DNA of 28,857 bases from Candidatus Zixiibacteriota bacterium. GTDB lineage: Bacteria > Zixibacteria > MSB-5A5 > SM1-73. The notes beneath the pieces are model-generated. The model saw only the letters and a program-made list of their open reading frames with translations, was not told the origin of the DNA and searched no databases. Position 1 is the stretch's first letter; every line of letters starts with the position of its first letter. The DNA lies in assembly GCA_023129805.1 (NCBI GenBank), contig JAGMBK010000006.1, positions 1-28,857 of the forward strand. Direction: 5' to 3'. A program made the translations under genes and the position numbers. Below, one piece after another: positions 15,547-23,445 of this stretch.

Positions 15547-16826
15547 GTCTCCTCCTTAGCGGATTCAAGCAAAATCCTGGTTGGTTTGAACCATCTGATC
15601 CGGTACCGCCATAACAAACTTGAGAAGAGTATAATCACCAGGGCGAAAATTAGCAAGGCATTTTCCAGGCGAAATTGGTCCACCAAGCTTCCCAAGAATG
15701 GAGCAAAGACTGCAAAGGCGGCATTTCCCGCCATATGCTGAACCGAAAGCATGGTTGCCCGCACCTCAGATGGAGTATAGCGATTGAGATAACTTTTCAA
15801 AATCGGTTCATGCATGGCGGTGGTCACCTGCTGGATAAGAATAAAGGAAATGCTCCACAAGAACAAAAATCTGCTCAAGAGGACGAAAGATGTCACCACC
15901 AGAGTTGGCATGATAAAAAGCATCAGCTTCTCCTTTAAAACTCCCTCCAGTTTGTCCGCATACTTACTCACCAGAGCGGAAAAAAGATGAAAAAAGGCCA
16001 AGACTACGCCAAAAAGGGAAAGAGGCAACCCCACCTGCTTCATATAGGGCTGATAGGTCCAGAAGCCCAGGCGGGTGGCTAAGAATATCAGAGAGAAGAA
16101 AAGGACGAACCATAAAATCCTTTTGTCAGCAAACAAAAGTTTAAGGCTTTTTTGAATCTCACAATAAGATTTTCTGCGAGCCTGCCCTACGGTATGAACC
16201 ATATGGTTCACACCCAAGGTATGTATCATGCGTAGCATACCTGCAGACAATCTTGAATCTTCTGTATTTCCTTTCTCCCGCGGCGGTTCAACCAGGGTTA
16301 AAGCGATCAACCCGGACAAGAATATAACTATGGAGCTTGCCAGATAGGGAAGGGCTAAATCTATGGTGGCAAGGAGTCCCCCCACCGGAGCAAATAGCGC
16401 AAAGCCAAGATATCTCATGCTGTTGGCATTCCCCTCCACTCTCTGATATTCATCTCCCCTTCCCAGACTCTTCAAGGTGTCATAGGCTAAAGCAGAATCA
16501 GCCCCATAGGCGAAGGACATAGAGATGCCAGCTATGATCTCCCCCAGGATAAACAGAATCAAGGAGTGCGAAAAAAAGATCAACAGGTAAGCCAGAGAAT
16601 GAAAAAAAGAGCCTAAGACAAGCAATTTTTTCCTCCCCACCCGATCTGCCCAGGCACCGGTGGGGACCTCAGATAAAACCTTGGCAAAGTAGTAGACGCT
16701 TTGAAGAATCATTATCTGGGAGAAGGAGAGACCCCTCTCCTGGTAAAAGAGAACCAGTATGGCTATATGGAAGAGGCCGAACTTGGTGAGACGATACCAG
16801 TAGAATCTGCGGATGTTCTTCTCCAT
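15543..16826 (-). CDS. MFS transporter carrying an in-frame palindromic insertion
   Basis: 427 residues with about 12 membrane segments. MFS motif A is at 60-70 ([11 protein letters not shown]), following [28 protein letters not shown]. The central cytoplasmic loop between helices 6 and 7 (about 180-230) contains an odd stretch, about 193-219 ([22 protein letters not shown]...), encoded by two tandem 27-nt palindromic repeat units (16193-16239) that are in frame. Substrate unknown; the sequence resembles general drug/sugar-type MFS permeases. The ATG directly follows the TAA of the radical SAM gene with no gap, and the end overlaps the DUF6485 gene, so the three form one operon. Confidence 0.85.
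   Translation of the reverse strand: MEKNIRRFYWYRLTKFGLFHIAILVLFYQERGLSFSQIMILQSVYYFAKVLSEVPTGAWADRVGRKKLLVLGSFFHSLAYLLIFFSHSLILFILGEIIAGISMSFAYGADSALAYDTLKSLGRGDEYQRVEGNANSMRYLGFALFAPVGGLLATIDLALPYLASSIVIFLSGLIALTLVEPPREKGNTEDSRLSAGMLRMIHTLGVNHMVHTVGQARRKSYCEIQKSLKLLFADKRILWFVLFFSLIFLATRLGFWTYQPYMKQVGLPLSLFGVVLAFFHLFSALVSKYADKLEGVLKEKLMLFIMPTLVVTSFVLLSRFLFLWSISFILIQQVTTAMHEPILKSYLNRYTPSEVRATMLSVQHMAGNAAFAVFAPFLGSLVDQFRLENALLIFALVIILFSSLLWRYRIRWFKPTRILLESAKEET
16193..16239. repeat. Two tandem 20-nt palindromic mini-elements inside the MFS gene
   Basis: Units TATGAACCATATGGTTCACA (16193-16212) and TATGTATCATGCGTAGCATA (16220-16239) are separated by 7 nt (CCCAAGG), so they repeat at a 27-nt step. 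The first belongs to the same family as 24936-24955, 26248-26267, 26583-26602 and 27410-27429. Confidence 0.75.
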
Positions 16827-17594
16827 TTAAAAGACCTTCACCAAAATCCCACAGGTTCCTTGAGCTTTTCTTGCTATCTGGTTCAACTCATCTTTTGTTA
16901 CCAAAGTCAAACCCCCATCTGCCGAAGGTCGGTCAATGGAGTAGATCTGCACCTCCTCAGGTTTTATGTAGCTAAGCCTTTCCATCCATTTTTCTACTTC
17001 ATCCTTTTCGGTATTGTTTACCCGTCCCTCTACAAAAACGCTCTGGAGTATTATATCATCCAACTCCCCTAGATTTTCCACCACTTTTTCAAACTGTATA
17101 CCTGTAGATGGACGATTTATCTTTTGGAAAGTCTTCTCAGTCCCGCAGTCCAGCTTCATGATCCTTAAGTCTAATTTTTTCAAACCGGTCAGCACTCTAT
17201 CCCTGTCCAGACAGGTCGAATTGGACAGAATAGCAACCTTTGCTTGTGGAATAAGTTTATCTCTTATCTGCAGGGCCACTTCAATCATTTTATCAAACTC
17301 AGGGTGCAGACACGGTTCGCCGTTGCCGGAGAAGGTGATATAATCTATGTGCTGTGGATTTCTTTCCAGCCAATCGGTAAGCGACTCTTTCACTTCTTCG
17401 ACTGAGGGGAGATCACTAAGGCAAGAAGAGACATCATTAGTATGTATCTTTGTGAAGCCATAATGACAATAAAGACAATTGAAGGTGCACAATTTGTAGC
17501 TTGTGGGCAGAAGATTTATCCCCAAGGAGGGTCCCAGTCTTCTGGAGTTGACTGGTCCGTAGATTATCCCTTCCTGTAATTTTAAAGTCTGCAT
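16827..17594 (-). CDS. Radical SAM protein, COG0731/TYW1-like Fe-S oxidoreductase
   Basis: 255 residues. The start has GGGAG 8 nt before the ATG. The N-terminus IIYGPVNSRRLGPSLGINLLP leads to the radical SAM cluster motif C36TFNC40LYC43, which binds a 4Fe-4S cluster and SAM. FSGNGEPCLHPEF (about 88-100) is the SAM-binding GGE-type segment, and AILSNST and MKLDCGTEK follow as core strands. The length and the YGPVxSRRLG opening are typical of COG0731, a group that includes TYW1-like tRNA modifiers and many proteins of unknown substrate. It is the first gene of an operon with an MFS transporter and a DUF6485 protein; what the operon does together is not known. Confidence 0.88.
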   Translation of the reverse strand: MQTLKLQEGIIYGPVNSRRLGPSLGINLLPTSYKLCTFNCLYCHYGFTKIHTNDVSSCLSDLPSVEEVKESLTDWLERNPQHIDYITFSGNGEPCLHPEFDKMIEVALQIRDKLIPQAKVAILSNSTCLDRDRVLTGLKKLDLRIMKLDCGTEKTFQKINRPSTGIQFEKVVENLGELDDIILQSVFVEGRVNNTEKDEVEKWMERLSYIKPEEVQIYSIDRPSADGGLTLVTKDELNQIARKAQGTCGILVKVF

Positions 17595-17631
17595 TTTATT
17601 CTCCCGCGAAAATGTTTTAATAACAAATCCA

Positions 17632-17659
17632 AATTTATATATACTCAGAGAATTGTCAA
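17632..17659 (-). promoter_or_regulatory. Possible promoter of the radical SAM operon
   Basis: Perfect TTGACA (17659..17654), 16-nt spacer, TAAATT (17637..17632), about 38 nt before the ATG at 17594. Confidence 0.45.
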
Positions 17660-17727
17660 TAGTTCAAAATAAAGAGGTTTCTTCGGGGGGATGAATCTGT
17701 CCTCCAAGTTCGTCTTTGTTAACTGAC

Positions 17728-17751
17728 GGTGGGGCTGGAAGCCCCACCTAC
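17728..17751 (-). repeat. GTAG-footed REP-like palindrome, first of an inverted pair
   Basis: GGTGGGGCT / AGCCCCACC (17728-17736, 17740-17748) with a GTAG foot on the minus strand (17751..17748). Confidence 0.6.
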
Positions 17752-17775
17752 GGCAAGAGAAGTTGCTCATTTCTC

Positions 17776-17799
17776 GTAGGTCGGGCACCTTGCCCGACC
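17776..17799 (+). repeat. GTAG-footed REP-like palindrome, second of an inverted pair
   Basis: GTAG (17776-17779) followed by GGTCGGGCA / TGCCCGACC (17779-17787, 17791-17799). Together with 17728-17751 it makes a tail-to-tail pair, as in bacterial BIME arrangements. Confidence 0.6.
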
Positions 17800-18094
17800 A
17801 CACCCTATATCGCTTCAAAGAGTTTCCCCAAAACCCCGATTAGGAATGAATCTGACCGTCTCCTGTAATCGCAGAGCTACAATAAAGTATGGGATTATCC
17901 CCATATTTTTCATGAGCCATTTCCGCTTCAAGCTATCCTTGAGGTCTTGACTCTGGCGAGCACAACCCCAAGTGTCGCTGACACAATCGATTATCCACCC
18001 CCTCCACCAGGTAAACTTTCACCTCGTCAACGGCATTCTTTTTGCTTTTTTTGATGAGCGAAAAACAAGCGGAACTCAGAAGAAGGAAAAAATA

Positions 18095-18478
18095 ATGCTG
18101 ACAAAAATCAGAAGATTTATCGAAAGACTCTTTCCGGCCGGGCAAAAAGGTTTCACCCTGTTGGAAGTTATGGTAAGTATGGTCATCTTTGCCACCGGGC
18201 TTTTGTTGATGATGCCGATGATCGTCACCTCCATAAAAGGAAATGTGTTTGCGGATATGACTACCAAGGCGGCTCATCATATCCAGGCAAAAATGGAGGA
18301 GATCAAAAATACTCATAATTTCACCTCCGGATATGATAATCCTGAAGGGATGATTAGAACCTGGACGGTTGAAGACTACGGAACCCGTCTGAAAAAGATA
18401 ACGGTGCAGATGACCTGGCTGGATAAAGATAGCTTGGAACATAATAATGTAGTAATAACGTATGAATCATACAATTAA
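18095..18478 (+). CDS. PilV-like minor pseudopilin (prepilin-type N-terminal domain)
   Basis: 127 residues from the ATG at 18095, preceded by AAGGA 7-8 nt upstream; an in-frame GTG at 17972 would add 41 unrelated residues and is rejected. The leader MLTKIRRFIERLFPAGQKG is cut after G19 by prepilin peptidase. The mature N-terminus FTLLEVMVSMVIFATGLLLM carries the conserved Glu at position 5 and forms the hydrophobic stem helix. The remainder is a short beta domain (RTWTVEDYGTRLKKITVQMTW) typical of PilV/GspI-like minor pilins that prime pilus assembly. It overlaps or abuts the PilW-like gene and begins the only plus-strand operon in the window. Confidence 0.85.
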   Translation: MLTKIRRFIERLFPAGQKGFTLLEVMVSMVIFATGLLLMMPMIVTSIKGNVFADMTTKAAHHIQAKMEEIKNTHNFTSGYDNPEGMIRTWTVEDYGTRLKKITVQMTWLDKDSLEHNNVVITYESYN

Positions 18479-18491
18479 AAGGGATTTAAAC

Positions 18492-19403
18492 ATGAAGAGC
18501 CTTTATATGAAACTTCGGGGGGCTCCGTCCCCCTCTGGGAAGAAGAATGAAAAAGGGTCCGCCCTGCACTTCGTCTCCCGCCAAAGGCGGGATGTCGAAG
18601 GAAAGGGTCACCCTGAAGGGTTCACCTTGATGGAGCTTCTGATTGCGCTCGTGATCACCGGGATAGTGGTTTCGGCCGGGTTTAGCCTTTACCTGACACA
18701 GCACGAGGGCTGGATCATTCAGGAGCAGATCACCAATATGCAACAGAATGTTCGTGCCGCCATGCATGAGTTGGAGACCAGAATCAGGATGGCGGGATAC
18801 GGTTTGCCTGGCGGAATTCAGCCGATCTACGCCGCCAACACCAATCCGGACACCATCACCATTGTGTTTCAGAATGAGTTCGGCTGTGAAGCTCCCATCA
18901 CGCACAGCATGCCTCAGCCCAGCTCAGAGCTGAGGTGTGATACTTTTGATGTCAGTTGTTTTGTAGAAGACACCTGGGCCTATATCTATGATCCTGTTGC
19001 CGACACCGGAGAGTTCTTTTACATAACCCATGTCCAGGTCTCGGCCAGTCACATCCAGCATAACACCGCTCCACTATCCAGACGCTACCCCAAGGGGAGC
19101 ACAGTGATGATGGTGGATTTGTTCAAGTTCTATATCGACACCACGGATAGCAATCACCCCCATATGATGGTTCAAAAGGTAGGAGCATCTCCCGCCGTTT
19201 ACGCTGAAGATATTGAGGACCTGCAGTTCCAATATGGTCTGGCTAACGGCGTTTTCGTTGACGTTCCGCCAGCTGCTTCAGTGGTCAGGGAGATACTGAT
19301 CACCCTCACTGCTCGCACTGAAAGAAAAGATCTTCAATTTGCAGGAGAGTATCGGCGAAGAACTCTAACCTCGGGTGTGAAGGTAAGAAATCTGGGGTTA
19401 TGA
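18492..19403 (+). CDS. PilW-like minor pseudopilin with an unusually long repeat-encoded leader
   Basis: 303 residues from the ATG at 18492, which has AGGGA about 8 nt upstream. An ATG at 18462 overlapping the PilV-like gene is the alternative. The prepilin site is at G43 with mature FTLMELLIALVITGIVVSAG and Glu at +5. The leader of 43 residues is far longer than the usual 6-20. Its residues about 10-42 (RGAPSPSG ... LHFVSRQRRDVEGKG) are encoded by palindromic repeat DNA (18518-18610), including TCCCGCCAAAGGCGGGA. No in-frame ATG, GTG or TTG lies between the repeat and the cleavage site. The body shows PilW features (MQQNVRAAMHELETRIRMAG near the stem; EDIEDLQFQYG near the end). The stop TGA overlaps the ATG at 19400. 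Confidence 0.83.
   Translation: MKSLYMKLRGAPSPSGKKNEKGSALHFVSRQRRDVEGKGHPEGFTLMELLIALVITGIVVSAGFSLYLTQHEGWIIQEQITNMQQNVRAAMHELETRIRMAGYGLPGGIQPIYAANTNPDTITIVFQNEFGCEAPITHSMPQPSSELRCDTFDVSCFVEDTWAYIYDPVADTGEFFYITHVQVSASHIQHNTAPLSRRYPKGSTVMMVDLFKFYIDTTDSNHPHMMVQKVGASPAVYAEDIEDLQFQYGLANGVFVDVPPAASVVREILITLTARTERKDLQFAGEYRRRTLTSGVKVRNLGL
18576..18592. repeat. Palindrome TCCCGCCAAAGGCGGGA inside the PilW-like leader
   Basis: Same palindrome as 12207-12223 in the opposite orientation, flanked by CTTCG and CGAAG arms of the CTTCGAC family. It is translated in frame. Confidence 0.65.
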
Positions 19404-19444
19404 TAGATTATTTTATCGAGTTGCATTCGAAAAAAGGAGATACC

Positions 19445-21091
19445 ATGTTGAAAAAGCTGAAAAATGAGGATGGCTTTATCTTGCTTATCTTTCTTTCCTT
19501 GCTTTTGATGTTGACTATGATTGGGATCGCCGCGGTGATGACCTCAACCACCGATGTCAACATAGCCGGAAATGATCTGAGGACCATCAACACATTCTAT
19601 GCGGCAGAAGCCGGATTGGAGAAGGTCATAGCTGAAATCAGGAACCATTATGCCTCAGGCGGCGTGGGACCACCCAGTCCTCTTCCCAGCGACTCCTTTG
19701 TTCTGGGCAACATAGCGATTACTTATAACACTGTGGACAACGGTCCTGCCACTCAGGAGACCCTTACCGTGGGAGCATACAGGGGACTTTATGCATTGGT
19801 GAAAAGTTTCACCATCACCGCTGAAGCAACAGAAAAAGGCAGCCAGACCAAGACCAAGATCGAAGCGGAGATAAAAGATGCGCTGGTTCCCATATTTCAG
19901 TTTGCCGTCTTTTACGAGCAGGATCTGGAGATACTGCCCGGTCCTACTATGACTCTGGGGGGGAGGGTTCACAGCAATCGTGATCTATACTTAGGAGCTC
20001 GTTCCGGCCTTAAGGTCGACTCCTGGACCACCGCCGCAGGCGACATCTACCATGGAAGAAAGGATGACCCCTCAAATAGTATGCCCGCAGACGTGCTCAT
20101 CAAGGATAAATTCGGGGCTTATCAGAATATGAAGAACGGTGATGGCACCTGGCTGGATGCCAATGATCCCAACTGGGTCTCTGAATCCTTGAATCGGTGG
20201 GGAGGGATGGTGGAGGATCAGTCTCATGGAATGACCGAGCTTAACCTGCCGGTGGTCGTCTCCGGCGATCCCATCGACATGATAAAGAGGGCAGACGGCG
20301 GCAACATGGACAGTTACGAACATAAGGCCGGACTGAAGATGGTGGACGGGCAGGTGTTATATAAAAACGCCAGCGACAATTGGGTGGATGTTACAGCCAC
20401 CTTCTTTGCTGACTCCATCGTCACCGTCGGCAACTTTTACAATTACAGGGAGTATAAGGAGTATAAGTGGGTTACCTCTTATGACATAAACATCGAGAAG
20501 CTAAATATCAGCGGCTACTATCCCCTGAACGGAATCCTTTACGCCTCCCGAGACGAGGTAGTGGGCACCCAACAAGCCATCCGGCTGACCAACGGAGAGG
20601 AGTTAGCCGGACCCCTTACCGTGGTGACTGACAATCCTTTATACACTCTTGGGGATTACAACAAAGACGACAAAAAAGCAGCCGCCCTTTTCACCGACGC
20701 TTTAACCGTACTATCTAATAGCTGGAACGATGCCAACAGTGACCAAAGCTTAAACAATAGGGTGGCATCCAATACCACAGTCAACGCCGCATTCCTTACT
20801 GGAAATACCGAGACCACGCTGGGGCATTACAATGGAGGTCTGGAGAATCTGCCTCGTTTCTTAGAGAATTGGACTGATGAGACTTTTACCTACTTAGGCT
20901 CTATGGTGGATCTGTGGTTTAGCGAACAGGCAACCGGGGCGTGGATTTATGGCAGCCCTCAATATACCGCTCCCGACCGAGATTGGGCATTCGATCTTGC
21001 CTTCCTGGATCCCAACAACTTACCGCCCGGAGTGCCCCATATAAACGCGGTTCTGAAAGTGAGCTGGCTCCAGAGAATAGTTAGCAATTGA
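19445..21091 (+). CDS. PilX-like pilus assembly protein
   Basis: 548 residues from the ATG at 19445, chosen because AAAGGAGATACC precedes it and the leader MLKKLKNEDG follows directly. An upstream ATG at 19400 overlaps the PilW-like stop and would add 15 residues. After the Gly, FILLIFLSLLLMLTMIGIAAVMT is the stem helix; it lacks Glu5, as PilX/GspK-type tip pseudopilins do. The conserved INTFYAAEAGLEKVIAEI matches the PilX N-terminal domain. The rest is a large soluble domain without recognised motifs (TLGGRVHSNRDLYLG, GILYASRDEV). It is much longer than proteobacterial PilX, closer in size and layout to the PilX-domain proteins common in FCB-group genomes. Likely role: tip complex of a type IV pilus or secretion pseudopilus. 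Confidence 0.78.
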   Translation: MLKKLKNEDGFILLIFLSLLLMLTMIGIAAVMTSTTDVNIAGNDLRTINTFYAAEAGLEKVIAEIRNHYASGGVGPPSPLPSDSFVLGNIAITYNTVDNGPATQETLTVGAYRGLYALVKSFTITAEATEKGSQTKTKIEAEIKDALVPIFQFAVFYEQDLEILPGPTMTLGGRVHSNRDLYLGARSGLKVDSWTTAAGDIYHGRKDDPSNSMPADVLIKDKFGAYQNMKNGDGTWLDANDPNWVSESLNRWGGMVEDQSHGMTELNLPVVVSGDPIDMIKRADGGNMDSYEHKAGLKMVDGQVLYKNASDNWVDVTATFFADSIVTVGNFYNYREYKEYKWVTSYDINIEKLNISGYYPLNGILYASRDEVVGTQQAIRLTNGEELAGPLTVVTDNPLYTLGDYNKDDKKAAALFTDALTVLSNSWNDANSDQSLNNRVASNTTVNAAFLTGNTETTLGHYNGGLENLPRFLENWTDETFTYLGSMVDLWFSEQATGAWIYGSPQYTAPDRDWAFDLAFLDPNNLPPGVPHINAVLKVSWLQRIVSN

Positions 21092-21452
21092 AGAAATTCC
21101 CCTTTTTGACCTGCCTGCCCCAAAACGAACAGGGGAGATTCATACGAATCTTCCCTGTTTATTTTCATCTGTCCTCTTGGAAACAATTTCTAACGGACGG
21201 GCTTATGTTTGCATCGGAGAGGAGGAATTTCTCTTGCTTTTACATCAACATCCCTTTAACCCATTGAATCTCGAAGCTAATTTAATGGCAACGAAGCCCA
21301 GACGGGCACGTCCGTGCTCGTATCGAGGCTCGAATTTCGGATTTCGAATCTCGATATCAGCTTCGGCAATGGTCAACGAGATTCGCCATTCTTAGAAGCA
21401 AGCCATCCGAGGTCTGCCTACTGAATACTGCCTACTGCTTACTGCTTACTGC
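21092..21452. other. Convergent intergenic region
   Basis: Between the PilX-like stop and the tyrS stop. It holds the 14-bp terminator hairpin (21128-21159), some short complementary runs around 21310-21360 (CGAGGCTCGAATTTCGGATTTCGAATCTCG) and the heptamer array at 21414-21460. No gene seen. Confidence 0.55.
21128..21159 (+). terminator. 14-bp hairpin terminator of the pseudopilin operon
   Basis: AACAGGGGAGATTC (21128-21141) and GAATCTTCCCTGTT (21146-21159) pair around ATAC with one G-U, followed by TTATTTTC. It could also end tyrS transcripts from the other side. Its ATTCATACGAAT centre recurs in the repeat blocks near 26330 and 26660. Confidence 0.6.
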
Positions 21453-21460
21453 CTACTGCC
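21414..21460. repeat. Heptamer tandem repeat (CTGCCTA type) overlapping the tyrS stop
   Basis: Six 7-nt units plus five bases: CTGCCTA, CTGAATA, CTGCCTA, CTGCTTA, CTGCTTA, CTGCCTA, CTGCC. Read on the minus strand this is GCAGTAG/GCAGTAA, and the TAG at 21455..21453 is the tyrS stop codon. The array therefore starts inside the last codons of the gene. Confidence 0.75.
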
Positions 21461-22679
21461 TTTCCACTCTCCCCACAATCCTGAAGAACCTCCTCTTTCC
21501 CAACCTCACCAGCTTCTCCCCCGCTACGGAGATCTCCAGATTCTCATCATCGATCCTTTTATTATCGATATACAGCCCACCCTGTTTTATCAGCCTTCTT
21601 ATCTCACTGGTGGAGTTGACGCATCCGGCTTTAACCAGATAGTGCCCTATCCATATCTCAGCCTGATCGTATTCCAAGTATTTTACAGGTATATCTTCCG
21701 GAAACTCCTTTTTCGAGAAAACCCTCTCAAATTCTTTGCAGGCATCTTCTGCCTTCTTTTGACTATAATACATTCTCACAATCTCTTTACCCAATCTCTT
21801 TTTTAAAACCATGGGGTTGGTCCGTCTCTCCTCTAACTCTTTTTTAATCTGAATCAACTCATCTGTGCTCACATCGGTCACCAGCTCAAAATAGTTGTAA
21901 ATCTGCTCATCCGAAATGGACATGATCTTACCAAATATCTCTTTTGGGGGCTCTGCCACTCCGATATAATTACCCAGCGATTTGGACATCCTCTGCTCTC
22001 CATCGGTTCCCACCAGAACCGGCATGGTCAATATCACCTGAGGTTTTTGTCCATATACCTCTTGGATCTGTCTGCCCGCCAGAAGATTGAATTTCTGTTC
22101 TGTTGCCCCGATCTCCACGTCCGCTTTAATCATAACTGAATCATAAGCCTGCATCAGGGGATAGAAAAGCTCGTGGATGCTTATGGGGATTTGCTCTTTG
22201 TATCTTTTGGAAAAATCGTCCCTCTCCAGCATCCGAGCCACGGTGAAATTTGCCCCCAGACGCATGAGCTCCAAAAAGCTCATCCGGCTGAACCATTCCC
22301 CATTAAAATGCACCTCGGTTTTGTTCTCATCCACCACCCTGAAAAACTGTTCCTGATAGGTCTGGGCATTTGCCTTTATCTCGTCTAAGGTAAGCTGGGG
22401 ACGGGTTTCTGAGCGCCCAGATGGGTCTCCCACCATGCCGGTATAATCACCTATGATCAAGATCACCTGATGCCCCAGTTCCTGAAATTGCCTCAGCTTT
22501 CTTAAGCAGACCGTGTGTCCCAGATGAATATCCGGAGCAGTGGGATCAAATCCCTGTTTTATTCTCAAAGGCACATTTTCCTGGATGGATCTTTTCAGCT
22601 TAAAGATCAACTCCTCTTCCGGCAGAATCTCCACCGTTCCTCTTTTGATAACCTTTAACTGTTCCTCCAGACTCAGCAT
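21453..22679 (-). CDS. tyrS: Tyrosine--tRNA ligase
   Basis: 408 residues, a normal bacterial length, with GGAGGATGA before the ATG. It activates tyrosine with ATP and loads it on tRNA-Tyr in the cytoplasm. Class I signatures: the HIGH-type HLGH at about 52-55 (FDPTAPDIHLGHTVCLRKL) and KMSKS-type RMSKS at about 231-235 (DGEQRMSKSLGNYIG). GDYTGMVGDPSGRSE and QAYDS line the tyrosine site. The C-terminus (about 340-405) is an S4 RNA-binding domain (LVKAGCVNSTSEIRRLIKQGG). It belongs to the TyrRS subgroup with the shorter connective peptide. A well-formed promoter precedes it and no T-box leader is seen. Its last codons run into a heptamer repeat. Confidence 0.97.
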   Translation of the reverse strand: MLSLEEQLKVIKRGTVEILPEEELIFKLKRSIQENVPLRIKQGFDPTAPDIHLGHTVCLRKLRQFQELGHQVILIIGDYTGMVGDPSGRSETRPQLTLDEIKANAQTYQEQFFRVVDENKTEVHFNGEWFSRMSFLELMRLGANFTVARMLERDDFSKRYKEQIPISIHELFYPLMQAYDSVMIKADVEIGATEQKFNLLAGRQIQEVYGQKPQVILTMPVLVGTDGEQRMSKSLGNYIGVAEPPKEIFGKIMSISDEQIYNYFELVTDVSTDELIQIKKELEERRTNPMVLKKRLGKEIVRMYYSQKKAEDACKEFERVFSKKEFPEDIPVKYLEYDQAEIWIGHYLVKAGCVNSTSEIRRLIKQGGLYIDNKRIDDENLEISVAGEKLVRLGKRRFFRIVGRVERQ

Positions 22680-22746
22680 TCATCCTCCATAAAAAACTAT
22701 CACGATTTGTTTAACTTGTTTTCTCTCTCGAAAAATCAACTCGCTT

Positions 22747-22775
22747 ATTATAAATGCATCTGTTCGGAAAATCAA
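22747..22775 (-). promoter_or_regulatory. Sigma70-type promoter of tyrS
   Basis: TTGATT (22775..22770), 17-nt spacer, perfect TATAAT (22752..22747), about 68 nt before the ATG. Confidence 0.65.
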
Positions 22776-23031
22776 GCTCTTTTTCCTTCAGGACTTCAGT
22801 CAGGGAGCAGTCTACCTGTACTCTCTTAAAATCAAAGAGTTCTCTGTAACAACAAATCCAAATCCACGTTTTGTAAGGAGCCATTCTTTTGTTCCTGTAG
22901 CCCGAAACCGAATGCTCCTGCTATCGGCTGGGGAATTGGAGAGGCGTTCGAGATCATATCCCCAGTGCGGGATAAGATCTTTAATGTCCCAACCAACAGA
23001 TTCGCTTCAACCGATACGAAACATCACATTG

Positions 23032-23069
23032 CAGTTCCAGAACCTAACTTAAGTTAGGTTCTGGAACTG
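23032..23069. repeat. Perfect 38-bp palindrome
   Basis: CAGTTCCAGAACCTAACTT (23032-23050) is followed without a loop by its exact complement (23051-23069). Its core is shared with 14456-14484. Confidence 0.75.
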
Positions 23070-23411
23070 TCTTGCCCTGTATAAACCAGGTAGTTCACGC
23101 CCCGCGTAATCTGAGCATCTTGCCCAGCTATACCCTTAATTAGGAATACCCGGAGTAAAACACCAAAATTTTGCTCAACTCTAACCCTAAATATTCTTTT
23201 CTCAATCAACCCCTGAACTCTTTATTTTTTCAGTCTTAATATAATTAGAATACTTAAAAAAAATATTAAAAAGTCAAGACAAAACTTGTCCTAGATGGTT
23301 CAGCTTAATCCTTTAATCAGGAATGAGTTAGCTTTGGAGAATAAAAAAGATGTGGGAAGAACTTATTTTTTTGCCCAATTCGAGGGGGAGTGGGGTTGAA
23401 AATTCGATCAG

Positions 23412-23445
23412 ACAGGAGCTACTCCGTTAGAGGGGTAGCTCCTGT
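23412..23445 (-). terminator. Hairpin after the aminotransferase gene
   Basis: ACAGGAGCTAC (23412-23422) and GTAGCTCCTGT (23435-23445) form an 11-bp perfect stem 18 nt after the stop at 23464. The stem includes GTAG, so it may be a REP-like element serving as a 3' end. No strong T-run follows (GATCGAATTTTC). Confidence 0.5.

Larger units (their letters stand above)
17595..18094. other. Divergent intergenic region with paired REP-like elements
   Basis: It lies between the radical SAM operon (leftward) and the pseudopilin operon (rightward). It holds a promoter candidate (17632-17659) and two GTAG-footed palindromes in inverted orientation (17728-17751 and 17776-17799). I found no strong promoter for the pseudopilin operon. 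No gene is supported. Confidence 0.5.

Noticed and set aside
17972..18094. GTG start adding 41 residues to the PilV-like protein
   Set aside because: No ribosome site, residues unlike a prepilin leader; the ATG at 18095 has a good SD and normal leader.
19400..19444. ATG overlapping the PilW-like stop as start of the PilX-like gene
   Set aside because: Possible by coupling, but the ATG at 19445 has a stronger SD (AAAGGAG) and gives the usual short leader.
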